Assembly: GCA_018223125.1 (NCBI GenBank)
Contig: JAAEZA010000013.1
Coordinates: 1 to 49,050, forward strand
Direction of reading: 5' to 3'
Length of the DNA: 49,050 bases
From: Paracoccaceae bacterium
GTDB taxonomy: Bacteria > Pseudomonadota > Alphaproteobacteria > Rhodobacterales > Rhodobacteraceae
The translations under genes and the position numbers were made by a program. Shown one piece after another: positions 32,536 to 42,120 of the stretch. The first letter of the stretch is position 1; each line of letters opens with the position of its first letter. The notes beneath the pieces were generated by a model. The model saw only the letters and a program-made list of their open reading frames with translations, was not told the origin of the DNA and searched no databases.

Positions 32536-34017
32536 ATGACCGCAAAATCCCTGCAAAAACTGGGCCTGACAGCGACACACGGCAGGAAAACGGATGCGGA
32601 CATCAGCGGCATCTGTGTGGACAGCCGCAGTTGTAAAACAGGCGATCTGTTTGCGGCCATGCCCGGATCGGCAGTACACGGCGGTGCCTTTGTTCAATAC
32701 GCGGTACGTATGGGGGCGGCTGCAATCCTGACCGATGCCGAAGGACTTGATGTTGCCCTGAAAGACGTGGGTGAAATCAGCATTCCGGTGGTTGTCTCTG
32801 ACGATCCGCGCCGCGCGCTGGCGCTGGCTGCGGCCCGTTTCTTTGGCGCACAGCCGGCCACTATGGTGGCGGTGACAGGGACCAACGGCAAAACCTCTGT
32901 TGCAAATTTCACCCGCCAGATTTGGGAACTGCTGGGCCTTCAAGGTGTGAACTTTGGCACCACAGGGGTGGAAGGCGCCCATACCGCCCCGATGAGCCAC
33001 ACCACGCCGGAACCCGTGACCCTGCACAAGCTGTTGAAAACGCTTGAAAGCGGGGGGATCACCCATGCGGCGATGGAAGCCTCCAGCCACGGGCTGGACC
33101 AGCGCCGGCTTGACGGTGTCTGGCTGACGGCTGCGGCCTTCACCAATTTCACACAGGACCATCTGGACTATCACGAAACATTCGAGGCGTATTTCAACGC
33201 CAAAGCCGGTTTGTTTGCACGGGTGCTGCCCCCCGAAGGGTCCGCTGTTATCAATATTGATGATCCCAAAGGCGCGTCCCTTGTAGAACTGGCTGTGGCG
33301 CGCGGGCAGGATGTTGTGACCCTTGGCACGGGGCAGGGGGACATGCAAATCCTGTCGGGCCGGTTTGATGCCACGGGACAGGAAGTGCGGTTTTCCTGGA
33401 ATGGCGAGGTTCACGCCGCAAGATTGAACCTGATCGGCGGGTTTCAGGCGCAAAATGTGCTGACAGCGGCGGCCCTTGCTATTGCCTGTGGCGCGCAAAG
33501 TGGCGAAGTATTCCGCTGTCTGCCGGAACTGCAAACTGTTCCGGGGCGCATGCAACTGGCCGCAACACGGGAGAACGGCGCATCGGTCTTTGTGGATTAT
33601 GCCCATACACCGGACGCCCTGAAAACCGCGCTGCGCGCGTTGCGGCCCCACGTGCTTGGACGGTTGATCGTTGTCTTTGGCGCGGGCGGCGATCGTGATA
33701 CCGCGAAACGGCCTTTGATGGGGGCAGCGGCGCGGGAAAATGCGGACGTTGTCTTCGTCACCGACGACAATCCCCGCAGCGAAGATCCTGCCCTGATCCG
33801 GCGCATGGTGCTGGCTGAATGCCCTGAGGCGACCGAGATCGGAGACCGCGCCCATGCCATCCTTGCAGGCGTTGATGCCCTGCAACCGGGTGATGCGCTG
33901 CTGATTGCAGGCAAGGGACATGAAACCGGACAGACCATCGGCGATGATGTGCTGCCCTTTGACGATGTGGAACAGGCCAGTGTCGCGGTTCACGCGCTGG
34001 ACGGGATGGGCGCATGA
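32536..34017 (+). CDS. murE: UDP-MurNAc-tripeptide synthetase (meso-DAP adding)
   Basis: Cytoplasmic Mur ligase of 493 residues that adds the third stem residue to UDP-MurNAc-dipeptide. The ATP loop VTGTNGKTS (113-121) and the substrate segment TTGVEGAHTAPMSHTTPE are clear. DNPR (411-414) marks specificity for meso-diaminopimelate, as in Gram-negatives. The frame is open upstream into ftsI, but ATG 32536 with AAGAGGAAA about 7 nt ahead gives the normal N-terminus. It overlaps murF by 4 nt. Confidence 0.97.
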   Translation: MTAKSLQKLGLTATHGRKTDADISGICVDSRSCKTGDLFAAMPGSAVHGGAFVQYAVRMGAAAILTDAEGLDVALKDVGEISIPVVVSDDPRRALALAAARFFGAQPATMVAVTGTNGKTSVANFTRQIWELLGLQGVNFGTTGVEGAHTAPMSHTTPEPVTLHKLLKTLESGGITHAAMEASSHGLDQRRLDGVWLTAAAFTNFTQDHLDYHETFEAYFNAKAGLFARVLPPEGSAVINIDDPKGASLVELAVARGQDVVTLGTGQGDMQILSGRFDATGQEVRFSWNGEVHAARLNLIGGFQAQNVLTAAALAIACGAQSGEVFRCLPELQTVPGRMQLAATRENGASVFVDYAHTPDALKTALRALRPHVLGRLIVVFGAGGDRDTAKRPLMGAAARENADVVFVTDDNPRSEDPALIRRMVLAECPEATEIGDRAHAILAGVDALQPGDALLIAGKGHETGQTIGDDVLPFDDVEQASVAVHALDGMGA

Positions 34018-35411
34018 AAATTCTATGGACAAGTCAGGATGCGGCCGCTGCGACGGGCGGGCGAACCACCTGCGATTGGGTTGCGAACGGGGTGTCTATT
34101 GATACGCGGGAACTGGAACAGGGCGACCTGTTTGTCGCCCTGAAAGACGTTCGGGATGGCCATGATTTTGTCGCGCAAGCGCTGCAAGCCGGTGCAGCAG
34201 CAGCGCTGGTGACCCATCGACCGGAAAACGTGGCGGAGGACGCGCCCTTGCTGATCGTGCCGGATGTGCTGAAGGCGCTTGAAGCCTTGGGACAGGCGGC
34301 CCGTGCCCGCACTGCCGCCAAAGTGATCGGCGTCACCGGATCGGTCGGTAAAACCGGCACCAAGGAAATGCTGCGCAGCGCCCTTGCCCCGCAAGGGCAG
34401 GTTCACGCCGCCGTGCGCAGTTTCAACAACCACTGGGGCGTGCCCCTGACGCTGGCGCGGATGCCACAGGACACGGATTTTGCCGTGATCGAGATCGGTA
34501 TGAACCATCCGGGCGAAATCGGCCCGCTGTCCCGCATGGCACAACTGGATGTGGCAATTATCACCACCGTCGCAGCGGTTCATATGGCGGCCTTTGACAG
34601 TGTCGACCAGATTGCACAGGCAAAAGCCGAGATTTTCGAGGGGCTCGGGCCGCAAGGCGTGGCGGTTCTGAACGCAGACATTCCCACACTTCCGATCCTG
34701 CTGGACGCAGCCAAAGGCCTGCGCACGCGGCTGTTTGGCGAAGCCGGTCAGGCGGATCTCAGGCTGATTGCGGCCCGGACCTGTGAAACCGTTACTACGG
34801 TGGAAGCGGTGCTCGACGGGCAGGAGATCCTGTTCAAACTGGGCGCACCCGGCCACCATCTGGCGATGAACGCTTTGGCCGTGCTGGGGGCTGTCCAAGC
34901 CGTTGGCGCCGATCCTGCCCGATCCATGCTGGCGCTGGCACAATGGCACGCGCCCAGCGGCCGTGGCCAGCGGTTCACCGTAACCCGCGGCGATACCGGC
35001 GGCGTGCTGGAACTGATTGACGAAAGCTATAATGCGAACCCTACATCCATGGCTGCTGCCCTAAGCGTGCTGGCCGACAGCAAGCCTGAAGGCGGACGGC
35101 GGGTGGCAATGCTTGGTGATATGCTGGAGCTGGGGCCGCAGGAAAAAGAGTTCCACAGCAGGCTGGCGGATCATCCCGCGGTTGTATCCATTGACACGAT
35201 CCATACCAGCGGCCCGCTTATGGCGGCCTTGCATGATGCCCTGCCGGATCAAAAGCGCGGGCAGCATTTTGCCAGCGCAGACCAGATGGCGGCACGGGTG
35301 AACAGGCTGCTGGATTCCGGCGACGTTGCTATGGTAAAGGGCTCGCTAGGGTCCAAAGTGGGGCAGGTTGTGACAGCGATCAAGGCGCTGGGCCAGACAG
35401 CAGAAAAATAA
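34014..35411 (+). CDS. murF: UDP-MurNAc-tripeptide--D-Ala-D-Ala ligase
   Basis: Cytoplasmic ligase of 465 residues that completes the pentapeptide precursor. N-terminal domain with GVSIDTRELEQGDLFVAL (about 27-44), ATP loop GVTGSVGKTGTKEM (about 102-115), FNNHWGVPLTLARM (about 136-149), and C-terminal DESYNANPTSM and MLGDMLELG, all hallmarks of MurF. It overlaps murE (ATGA) and ends 14 nt before mraY, so the set is one operon. Confidence 0.97.
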   Translation: MKILWTSQDAAAATGGRTTCDWVANGVSIDTRELEQGDLFVALKDVRDGHDFVAQALQAGAAAALVTHRPENVAEDAPLLIVPDVLKALEALGQAARARTAAKVIGVTGSVGKTGTKEMLRSALAPQGQVHAAVRSFNNHWGVPLTLARMPQDTDFAVIEIGMNHPGEIGPLSRMAQLDVAIITTVAAVHMAAFDSVDQIAQAKAEIFEGLGPQGVAVLNADIPTLPILLDAAKGLRTRLFGEAGQADLRLIAARTCETVTTVEAVLDGQEILFKLGAPGHHLAMNALAVLGAVQAVGADPARSMLALAQWHAPSGRGQRFTVTRGDTGGVLELIDESYNANPTSMAAALSVLADSKPEGGRRVAMLGDMLELGPQEKEFHSRLADHPAVVSIDTIHTSGPLMAALHDALPDQKRGQHFASADQMAARVNRLLDSGDVAMVKGSLGSKVGQVVTAIKALGQTAEK

Positions 35412-35425
35412 GGCGGTAGCGTTTA

Positions 35426-36511
35426 ATGTTGTATTTTCTTAGCCAGTACAGTGATGGTGGCGATTTCTTCAACCTGTTCCGGTATATCACCTTCCGGGCC
35501 GGTGGCGCCTTTTTCACCGCGCTGATTCTCAGCTTCCTGTTCGGGCAGCCTTTGATCAACTACCTCAAGCAGCGTCAGAAAAAGGGCCAGCCGATCCGCG
35601 AGGACGGTCCCGAAAGCCATCTTCTGGAAAAGGCCGGTACGCCGACAATGGGCGGTGTGCTGATCCTTGGCACCATGACGCTTAGCACCTTACTGTGGGC
35701 GCGCAGCGACAACGGCTATGTCTGGGCCGTGTTGCTTGTGACCATCGGTTTCGCGCTGATCGGCTTTATGGATGACTATCTCAAGGTTACAAAACAGACG
35801 GTGGCCGGGTTTTCCAGCAAGGCGCGTCTGGCGCTCGGTTTTGTGATTGCCCTGATTGCCTCTGTCTATGTGGCCACTTTGCATCCCGAAGCCCTGTCAG
35901 GGCAGATCGCACTGCCGGTGTTCAAGGATGCGCTGATCGGGGTGGGGCTGTTCTACTTCCCGTTTGCGATGATCACCATTGTAGGGGCTGCAAACGCTGT
36001 GAACCTGACAGACGGGCTTGACGGTCTGGCGATTATGCCGGTGATGATCTGTGCGGCGACCTTGGGGGTCATTGCCTATGTGGTCGGGCGGACCGACTTT
36101 ACCGAATATCTTGACGTGCACTATGTGCCGGGCACAGGGGAATTGCTGATCTTTACCTCAGCGCTGATTGGCGGCGGGCTCGGCTTTTTGTGGTATAATG
36201 CACCACCTGCAGCGGTCTTTATGGGCGATACCGGGTCACTTGCCCTTGGTGGCGCGTTGGGCGCAATTGCGGTCAGCATCAAGCACGAGATCGTGCTCGG
36301 GATTGTCGGCGGATTGTTCGTGGTTGAGGCAATGTCGGTGATTATTCAGGTGCTCTACTTCAAACGCACTGGTAAACGGGTATTCCTGATGGCACCGATC
36401 CACCACCATTTTGAAAAGCGGGGCTGGGCCGAACCACAGATCGTGATCCGCTTCTGGATCATTTCCCTGATCCTCGCGTTGATCGGGCTGGCCACCCTGA
36501 AAATCCGCTAA
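35426..36511 (+). CDS. mraY: Phospho-MurNAc-pentapeptide transferase MraY
   Basis: Inner-membrane enzyme of 361 residues that makes lipid I from UDP-MurNAc-pentapeptide and undecaprenyl phosphate. Around ten membrane helices are present. Catalytic motifs are intact: GTPTMGG (about 71-77), the Asp pair in [30 protein letters not shown] and the [13 protein letters not shown] loop. No strong Shine-Dalgarno precedes ATG 35426, but the N-terminus [10 protein letters not shown] is that of the family. An 84-bp gap separates it from murD. Confidence 0.97.
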   Translation: MLYFLSQYSDGGDFFNLFRYITFRAGGAFFTALILSFLFGQPLINYLKQRQKKGQPIREDGPESHLLEKAGTPTMGGVLILGTMTLSTLLWARSDNGYVWAVLLVTIGFALIGFMDDYLKVTKQTVAGFSSKARLALGFVIALIASVYVATLHPEALSGQIALPVFKDALIGVGLFYFPFAMITIVGAANAVNLTDGLDGLAIMPVMICAATLGVIAYVVGRTDFTEYLDVHYVPGTGELLIFTSALIGGGLGFLWYNAPPAAVFMGDTGSLALGGALGAIAVSIKHEIVLGIVGGLFVVEAMSVIIQVLYFKRTGKRVFLMAPIHHHFEKRGWAEPQIVIRFWIISLILALIGLATLKIR

Positions 36512-36595
36512 AAGACCGGCAGGGGGCAGGGGCGCTGCCGCTGCAGGTTAACATTGAATGAACGCAGGCGCAGTGCCGCGTAAGAGGACCGTGAG

Positions 36596-37996
36596 ATGAT
36601 TCCAGTTCGTGGGTATGAAGGCCATTCTGTCGGCGTATTGGGGTTGGGCCGGTCCGGTCTGACCACAGCGCGGGCTCTTGCAGCCGGTGGTGCGGTTCCG
36701 GTCTGCTGGGACGACAATCAGGATGCGCAGGACCGCGCCCGTGCCGAGGGCTTTCTGGTGGCGGATCTGACCAAGGACCGCAACTGGGACGGGATCGGAT
36801 GCCTCATCACTTCACCCGGTATTCCCCATCTCTATCCTGCACCCCATCCAGTGATTGCGAAGGCATGGGAGATGGGTGCCGTTGTCGATAATGACGTGGG
36901 ACTTTTCTTTCGTAGCTATGGTACGCCGGAGTGGGACGGATTTGAAACCTTGCCGCGGGTCATCTGTGTAACAGGCTCCAACGGCAAGTCCACGACCACG
37001 GCGCTGATCCACCATATACTGCAGGAAGCGGGCCGCGATGTTCAGATGGGGGGCAATATCGGGCGCGGTGTGCTGGATCTGGAGCCGGCTTCGGACGGGC
37101 AGATCACGGTGTTGGAGTTGTCCAGTTATCAGACCGATCTGGCCCGTTCGCTGGCTCCGGATATCGCAATTTTCATGAATCTCAGTCCGGACCATCTGGA
37201 CCGCCATGGTGGTATGGGCGGATATTTTGCCGCCAAGGCACGTCTGTTCACGGCCGGTGGGCCGGATCGGTCTATTATCGGTGTGGACGAGGTCGAGGGC
37301 CGTTATCTGGCGGCACAATTGCGGGAAACCCAGAACAGCGGAGAGCCCGTGATCCGTATTTCGTCGGGGCGCAAACTACAGGGGGATGACTGGTCGGTTT
37401 TTGCCCGCAAAGGGTTTCTTGCAGAATGGCGCAAAGGGCGGCAGGTGGCCGCGATCGACCTGCGCAACATGCGCGGGTTGCCCGGTGCACACAACCATCA
37501 GAACGCCTGTGCTGCCTATGCTGCATGCCGGTCCATCGGGCTGGCGCCGCGTGTGGTGGAAACCCATCTGGCCAGTTATGGTGGCCTCCCTCACCGCTGC
37601 CAGATCATTGCGGAACGCAATAGCGTGCTGTTTGTGAATGACAGCAAGGCAACCAATACAGATGCAGCAGAAAAGGCGCTGATGGCCTTTAAGAACATTC
37701 GCTGGATCGCGGGCGGGCAGGCCAAAGAGGGTGGTATTGCCGCGCTAAAGCCCCAGTTCGAGCGCGTGCGCAAAACCTATCTGATTGGGGAAGCAGCGGA
37801 AGAGTTTGCCGGACAACTGGACGGACAGCCGTTTGAAATCTGTGGCACCATGGAACAGGCTGTGGCCCGTGCCGCCGCAGATGCCGAAGCCGGCGATGTG
37901 GTGCTACTGGCACCGGCCTGTGCCAGCTTTGACCAGTATACCAGTTTTGAAAAACGCGGAGATGCGTTTGTCGCGGCGGTAAACACCCTCGATTAA
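36596..37996 (+). CDS. murD: UDP-MurNAc-L-Ala--D-Glu ligase
   Basis: Cytoplasmic ligase of 466 residues that adds D-glutamate to UDP-MurNAc-L-alanine. The N-terminal Rossmann-like domain has [17 protein letters not shown], the ATP loop [14 protein letters not shown] is near residue 125, then [10 protein letters not shown] and [11 protein letters not shown], and the C-terminal domain has [16 protein letters not shown] and [23 protein letters not shown] lies about 8 nt before ATG 36596. It is the last gene of the cluster here: a terminator and the convergent topA follow, while ftsW, murG and murC, which often come next, are absent. Confidence 0.97.
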   Translation: MIPVRGYEGHSVGVLGLGRSGLTTARALAAGGAVPVCWDDNQDAQDRARAEGFLVADLTKDRNWDGIGCLITSPGIPHLYPAPHPVIAKAWEMGAVVDNDVGLFFRSYGTPEWDGFETLPRVICVTGSNGKSTTTALIHHILQEAGRDVQMGGNIGRGVLDLEPASDGQITVLELSSYQTDLARSLAPDIAIFMNLSPDHLDRHGGMGGYFAAKARLFTAGGPDRSIIGVDEVEGRYLAAQLRETQNSGEPVIRISSGRKLQGDDWSVFARKGFLAEWRKGRQVAAIDLRNMRGLPGAHNHQNACAAYAACRSIGLAPRVVETHLASYGGLPHRCQIIAERNSVLFVNDSKATNTDAAEKALMAFKNIRWIAGGQAKEGGIAALKPQFERVRKTYLIGEAAEEFAGQLDGQPFEICGTMEQAVARAAADAEAGDVVLLAPACASFDQYTSFEKRGDAFVAAVNTLD

Positions 37997-38024
37997 AGGG
38001 ACACCACACTGTCAAACCGGTTTC

Positions 38025-38057
38025 AAAAGCCCTGCACCATAAAAGTGCAGGGCTTTT
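38025..38057. terminator. Bidirectional terminator between murD and topA
   Basis: A 13-bp perfect stem (38025-38037 with 38045-38057), loop of 7, bounded by A4 and T5. It ends the dcw operon and, three bases beyond the topA stop, topA as well. Confidence 0.93.
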
Positions 38058-38060
38058 TAC

Positions 38061-40736
38061 CTATTCAGCCGGTTTGTCTTCGGCGGTCTTCTTGGCAGGA
38101 GCCTTTTTCGCGGCGGTCTTCTTGGCCGCTGGCTTTTTCGCAGTGGTTTTCTTCGCTGCCGGTTTCTTGGCGGCGGCTTTCTTCTTCGGCGCGGCCTTTT
38201 TCTTGCCTTTTGTGGCCGCTTTCGCATCCACAAGCGCAACAGCCTCTTCCAGTGTGATCTGGGTCGGTTCCATTTCCTTGGGCAGGGTCGCGTTCACCTT
38301 TTCCCATTTCACATAAGGTCCGTAGCGTCCGTCCATCACATTGATCGCGCCGCCATGTTCGGGATGTTCGCCCAGTTCCTTCAGAGGCTCTGCCGCCGCA
38401 CCCCGACCGCCCTTGGCGGCTTTCTCGGCAATCAGTTCCATGGCGCGGTTCATACCCACGGTGAAAACCTCTGTCGGGTCTTTCATATTGGCATAAATCT
38501 TGCGCGCGGTTTTCTTGCCTTCCTCCGGTGGCATCTGCCACATCACATAGGGGCCGAACCGCCCGATGGCAGCGGTGATGTCACCCCCTTCGGGATGGGT
38601 GCCAACAAAGCGGGGCAGGGACAGCAGATCAAGTGCAAGCTTCAGGTCTACCGTGCTCAGATCCGTGCCTTTCGGGATGGAAGCGCGCGGCGGTTTGGGG
38701 GTTTCCTCGCTGGCATCGCCGCGTTGCACATAAGGGCCGAACCGGCCGGAGCGCAGGGTGATCGGCTCTCCGTCATCATCAAAGCCCAGTTGCTTGCCAT
38801 CCGGCCCGGCAATATCGCCGCCTTCGACCTCGCCCGAGATCGGGCGGGTGTAGCGGCATTCCGGATAGTTGGAGCAGCCAATAAAGGCCCCGCCCGAACG
38901 GGCCGTGCGCATGGACAGTTTTCCCGTGCCACACGCCTTGCAGATGCGCGGGTCTGATCCGTCCTCGTTCGCGGGGAACAAATGGGGGGCAAGAACCTCG
39001 TTGATCTTTTCCAGAACCTCGGTAATCCGCAGATCGGCGGTTTCCGCAATCGCAGCCGAGAAATCCCGCCAGAAACGCGACAGAACAGCCTTGTAATCCT
39101 CACGCCCGCCGGAAATATCGTCCAACTCGTCTTCCAGTTTCGCGGTGAAGTTATACCCGACATACTGGCGGAAGTAATTCTCTAGGAAGGCAATCACCAG
39201 CCGCCCCTTATCCTCGGGGATCAGGCGGTTCTTGTCCTTGCGCACATATTCACGGGTCTGGATTGTGGTCACAATGCTGGCATAGGTGGAGGGCCGCCCG
39301 ATGCCAAGCTCTTCCATCCGTTTAACCAGCGTCGCCTCGGTGTAGCGGGGCGGGGGTTGGGTATGGTGCTGTTCGGGGGTGACAGAGGACTTCTTGGTCT
39401 CGTCCCCTTCGGCGATCTGCGGCAGACGCTTGTCGTCATCATCCACAACCTGCCCGTCGGCCACATCGTCGCGGCCTTCTTCATAGACTTTGAGGAACCC
39501 GTCAAACAGCACAACCTGACCGTTGGCGCGCAGGCCGACCTGCCCGTCGGCAGAGGCGATTTCCACCACTGTGCGTTCCATGCGCGCCGCTTCCATCTGG
39601 CTGGCAAGGGTGCGCTTCCAGATCAGATCGTAAAGCTTGCGCTGGTCTGCTTCCAGACGGGACAGGCTTTCGGGTGTCACGTCCATATCTGTCGGGCGGA
39701 TGCATTCGTGGGCTTCCTGTGCGTTCTTGGCCTTGTTCTTGTAGACACGGGGTTTTTCGGGAACGTATTTGTCTCCGAACAGGCTGCCAATGGTTTTGCG
39801 CGCAGCGCTTACGGCTTCGGGGGCCATATCAATGCCGTCGGTCCGCATATAGGTGATGTAACCCGCTTCATACAGCCGCTGCGCCGTGGACATGGCGGCC
39901 CGTGCCCCCATGCCGAACTTGCGGCTGGCTTCCTGTTGCAGGGTAGATGTCATGAACGGCGGAGATGGGTTGCGGCTGGCAGGTTTCGCCTCAACGCTGG
40001 CGACCGAAAGATCCCGCGAGTTGATCGCCGCGACAGCGATTTCTGCGGCTTCGGAGGTTTCAATGTCGAATTTTTCCAGCTTCTTGCCGCCCAGAACCGT
40101 CAGCCGTGCCTCAAATTCCTGCCCCCGCGGGGTAGAAAGGATCGCTTTGACCGTCCAGTATTCGCGGGGCTTGAAGGCTTCGATTTCCATTTCACGCTCT
40201 ACAATCAGGCGCAAACACACGGATTGCACCCGTCCGGCGGATTTCGCGCCGGGCAGCTTGCGCCACAGCACGGGCGAGAGGTTGAAACCTACAAGATAGT
40301 CCAGCGCGCGGCGGGCGAGATAAGCCTCGACCAGTTCCATATCCACCTGACGGGGGTTTTTCATCGCAGTTGTCACCGCATCCTTGGTGATGGCGTTAAA
40401 GACAACGCGGTCCACCTTGGTGGATTTCTTAATGGCGCGGCGCTTTTTCAGCGCCTCTTCCAGATGCCAGCTGATCGCCTCCCCTTCGCGATCGGGGTCG
40501 GTTGCGAGGATCAGTTCGTCGTCACCCTTCAAGGCTTCTGCGATGGCGCGGATGTGTTTCTGGCTGTCGCTCGCGACTTCCCATTTCATCTCGAAATCGT
40601 TGTCCGTGTCCACCGAACCATCTTTTGGCGGCAGGTCGCGCACGTGTCCGTAAGACGCCAGAACGGTAAAGTCATCGCCCAGATATTTGTTTATTGTCTT
40701 GGCCTTAGCCGGAGATTCGACGACGACAACTGGCAT
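38061..40736 (-). CDS. topA: DNA topoisomerase I
   Basis: Type IA topoisomerase of 891 residues that relaxes negative supercoils. The TOPRIM domain opens it (VVVVESPAKA, E7; acidic D80-D82 and E84 in DPDREGE), and the catalytic Tyr is Y296 in YITYMRTDG. A tetracysteine zinc ribbon (CKACGTGK with CSNYPECRY) lies near residue 610, followed by three or four TopoI C-terminal repeats of the GRFGPYV/GRYGPYV type. The last 50 residues are a Lys/Ala/Pro tail like histone H1 (AKKPAAKKT repeats), seen in many alphaproteobacteria and likely to aid DNA binding. It follows dprA on the same strand. Confidence 0.97.
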   Translation of the reverse strand: MPVVVVESPAKAKTINKYLGDDFTVLASYGHVRDLPPKDGSVDTDNDFEMKWEVASDSQKHIRAIAEALKGDDELILATDPDREGEAISWHLEEALKKRRAIKKSTKVDRVVFNAITKDAVTTAMKNPRQVDMELVEAYLARRALDYLVGFNLSPVLWRKLPGAKSAGRVQSVCLRLIVEREMEIEAFKPREYWTVKAILSTPRGQEFEARLTVLGGKKLEKFDIETSEAAEIAVAAINSRDLSVASVEAKPASRNPSPPFMTSTLQQEASRKFGMGARAAMSTAQRLYEAGYITYMRTDGIDMAPEAVSAARKTIGSLFGDKYVPEKPRVYKNKAKNAQEAHECIRPTDMDVTPESLSRLEADQRKLYDLIWKRTLASQMEAARMERTVVEIASADGQVGLRANGQVVLFDGFLKVYEEGRDDVADGQVVDDDDKRLPQIAEGDETKKSSVTPEQHHTQPPPRYTEATLVKRMEELGIGRPSTYASIVTTIQTREYVRKDKNRLIPEDKGRLVIAFLENYFRQYVGYNFTAKLEDELDDISGGREDYKAVLSRFWRDFSAAIAETADLRITEVLEKINEVLAPHLFPANEDGSDPRICKACGTGKLSMRTARSGGAFIGCSNYPECRYTRPISGEVEGGDIAGPDGKQLGFDDDGEPITLRSGRFGPYVQRGDASEETPKPPRASIPKGTDLSTVDLKLALDLLSLPRFVGTHPEGGDITAAIGRFGPYVMWQMPPEEGKKTARKIYANMKDPTEVFTVGMNRAMELIAEKAAKGGRGAAAEPLKELGEHPEHGGAINVMDGRYGPYVKWEKVNATLPKEMEPTQITLEEAVALVDAKAATKGKKKAAPKKKAAAKKPAAKKTTAKKPAAKKTAAKKAPAKKTAEDKPAE

Positions 40737-40849
40737 ATTATTTCCTGTGAATCAGTGTAGGTCCTGCCCTATTTGGGGCGTGCGGAAAATGTGTTGCGGG
40801 GGATGGTCTTGTCAATGGGGGTTGCGCATTTGGTTTGCAGCCTGTGGTT

Positions 40850-41989
40850 TTAACGGTCCCGCGCGGCGCCGGTTGTCGACGCAGACCCCTGTCCGGCGGC
40901 CGCCAGAAAACCGCCCGGATGGCGCAGGATACGGCCCTCCAGTTCAAGACTGGTCAGGACAGGAGTGATCTGCGCCGCCGTCAGCCCCAAATCGCGTATC
41001 AGACAATCTTCCGGAACCGCATTTGGCCCGAGCAGTTCGAGAATACGCCTGCCGAGGTGTTCGGGCGGTTGTTGAGGCTGCATCGTCTGTTTTTGTTGGA
41101 CGGGGCGGGACGAAGTAATTTGTTGCAACGCGTCAATCACATCCTGTGCGGAGCGGATCAGGCAGGCACCGTCCCGGATCAGGGCGTTGCAACCGGCGGC
41201 GCGGGCGTCCAGCGGGCTGCCGGGAACGGCCATGACCTCACGCCCGAAATCGGCGGCATCCCTTGCGGTGATCAGCGAACCCGATCGCATCGCGCCCTCA
41301 ACTACAAGCGTGGCTTCGGCCAGCCCGGCTATTATCCGGTTGCGCTGGGGGAAGTGCCGTGCCTGTGGTACAAGCCCCAGCGGCTGCTCTGAAAGGCAAA
41401 GACCGGATGCTGCAATTTTTTCGTAAAGGGCGGTGTTTTCGCGGGGGTAGATCACATCGACCCCGCCCGCCTGCACGGCAAGCGTTCCGGTCGGCAGAGA
41501 GGCATCATGCGCCGCCGCATCAATACCGCGCGCCATGCCGGACACTATAGTATAGCCTGCTTCCCCCAACTCCCGCGCCAGTAACCGCGCCATGCGGGTG
41601 CCAAGGCTGGAGGCATTGCGCGCCCCCACGATCGCAATCGCAGGCTTTGCTGACAGGGTCATGTTTCCCTGCATCCACAGTACCGGCGGCGGTTCGGGCA
41701 TCTGGCGCAGGGCTTTGGGATAGTCCGGTTCGTTCACGCAAACAAATTGGAAGCCCATTGCACGGCCCGCGGCGATCTCGTCACAGGCCGCTTTGTGACT
41801 GAAAGGGATGTAATCCCGCACACCGGCCGCTGCCGCGATGGCTGGCAGGGCGTCCAGCGCAGCGGCGGCTGTCCCGTGCTCCCCCAACAGCCGGTAAAAC
41901 GTCACCGGACCGACCCGCCTGCTGCGGATCAGGCGCAACCAGTCGAGCCTGTCAGTCTGATCCGGCGGAATCGTAAGGGGGCTGTTCAT
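40850..41989 (-). CDS. dprA: DNA-processing protein DprA
   Basis: Loads RecA on incoming single-stranded DNA in natural transformation, 379 residues. A short helical N-terminal region is followed by the Rossmann-like DNA_processg_A domain with IAIVGARNASSLGTRMARLLA, SGMARGIDAAAH and GSLITARDAADFGREVMAVPG. The C-terminal winged-helix domain (DprA_WH) spans about 320-375. ATG 41989 (MNSPLTIPP) is chosen from family N-termini; the longer frame to 42193 runs through a repeat-like element. It lies between tldD and topA; the dprA-topA pairing is common in alphaproteobacteria. Confidence 0.94.
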   Translation of the reverse strand: MNSPLTIPPDQTDRLDWLRLIRSRRVGPVTFYRLLGEHGTAAAALDALPAIAAAAGVRDYIPFSHKAACDEIAAGRAMGFQFVCVNEPDYPKALRQMPEPPPVLWMQGNMTLSAKPAIAIVGARNASSLGTRMARLLARELGEAGYTIVSGMARGIDAAAHDASLPTGTLAVQAGGVDVIYPRENTALYEKIAASGLCLSEQPLGLVPQARHFPQRNRIIAGLAEATLVVEGAMRSGSLITARDAADFGREVMAVPGSPLDARAAGCNALIRDGACLIRSAQDVIDALQQITSSRPVQQKQTMQPQQPPEHLGRRILELLGPNAVPEDCLIRDLGLTAAQITPVLTSLELEGRILRHPGGFLAAAGQGSASTTGAARDR

Positions 41990-42051
41990 CCGTTCAGGCT
42001 GCCACCTGAAGGTTAACAACCTATGAAGCGTTAAAACTCCTGTTCCATTTT

Positions 42052-42105
42052 CCAAAAATATCCGCAGGGGTGAGGCGCAGCCGAGGGGGCGGCAGCCCCC
42101 TGATC
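42052..42105 (-). repeat. Rhodobacteraceae-type intergenic palindromic element
   Basis: On the minus strand GGGGGCTGCCGCCCCC (42100-42085, 6-bp stem with TGCC loop) is followed, 21 nt on, by GGATATTTTTGG (42063-42052). From memory, elements of the form 'GC palindrome then GGATATTTTTGG' recur between genes in this bacterial family. Placed after tldD, it may act as its terminator. Confidence 0.5.
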
Positions 42106-42120
42106 GCTTCGAATCTCTCC

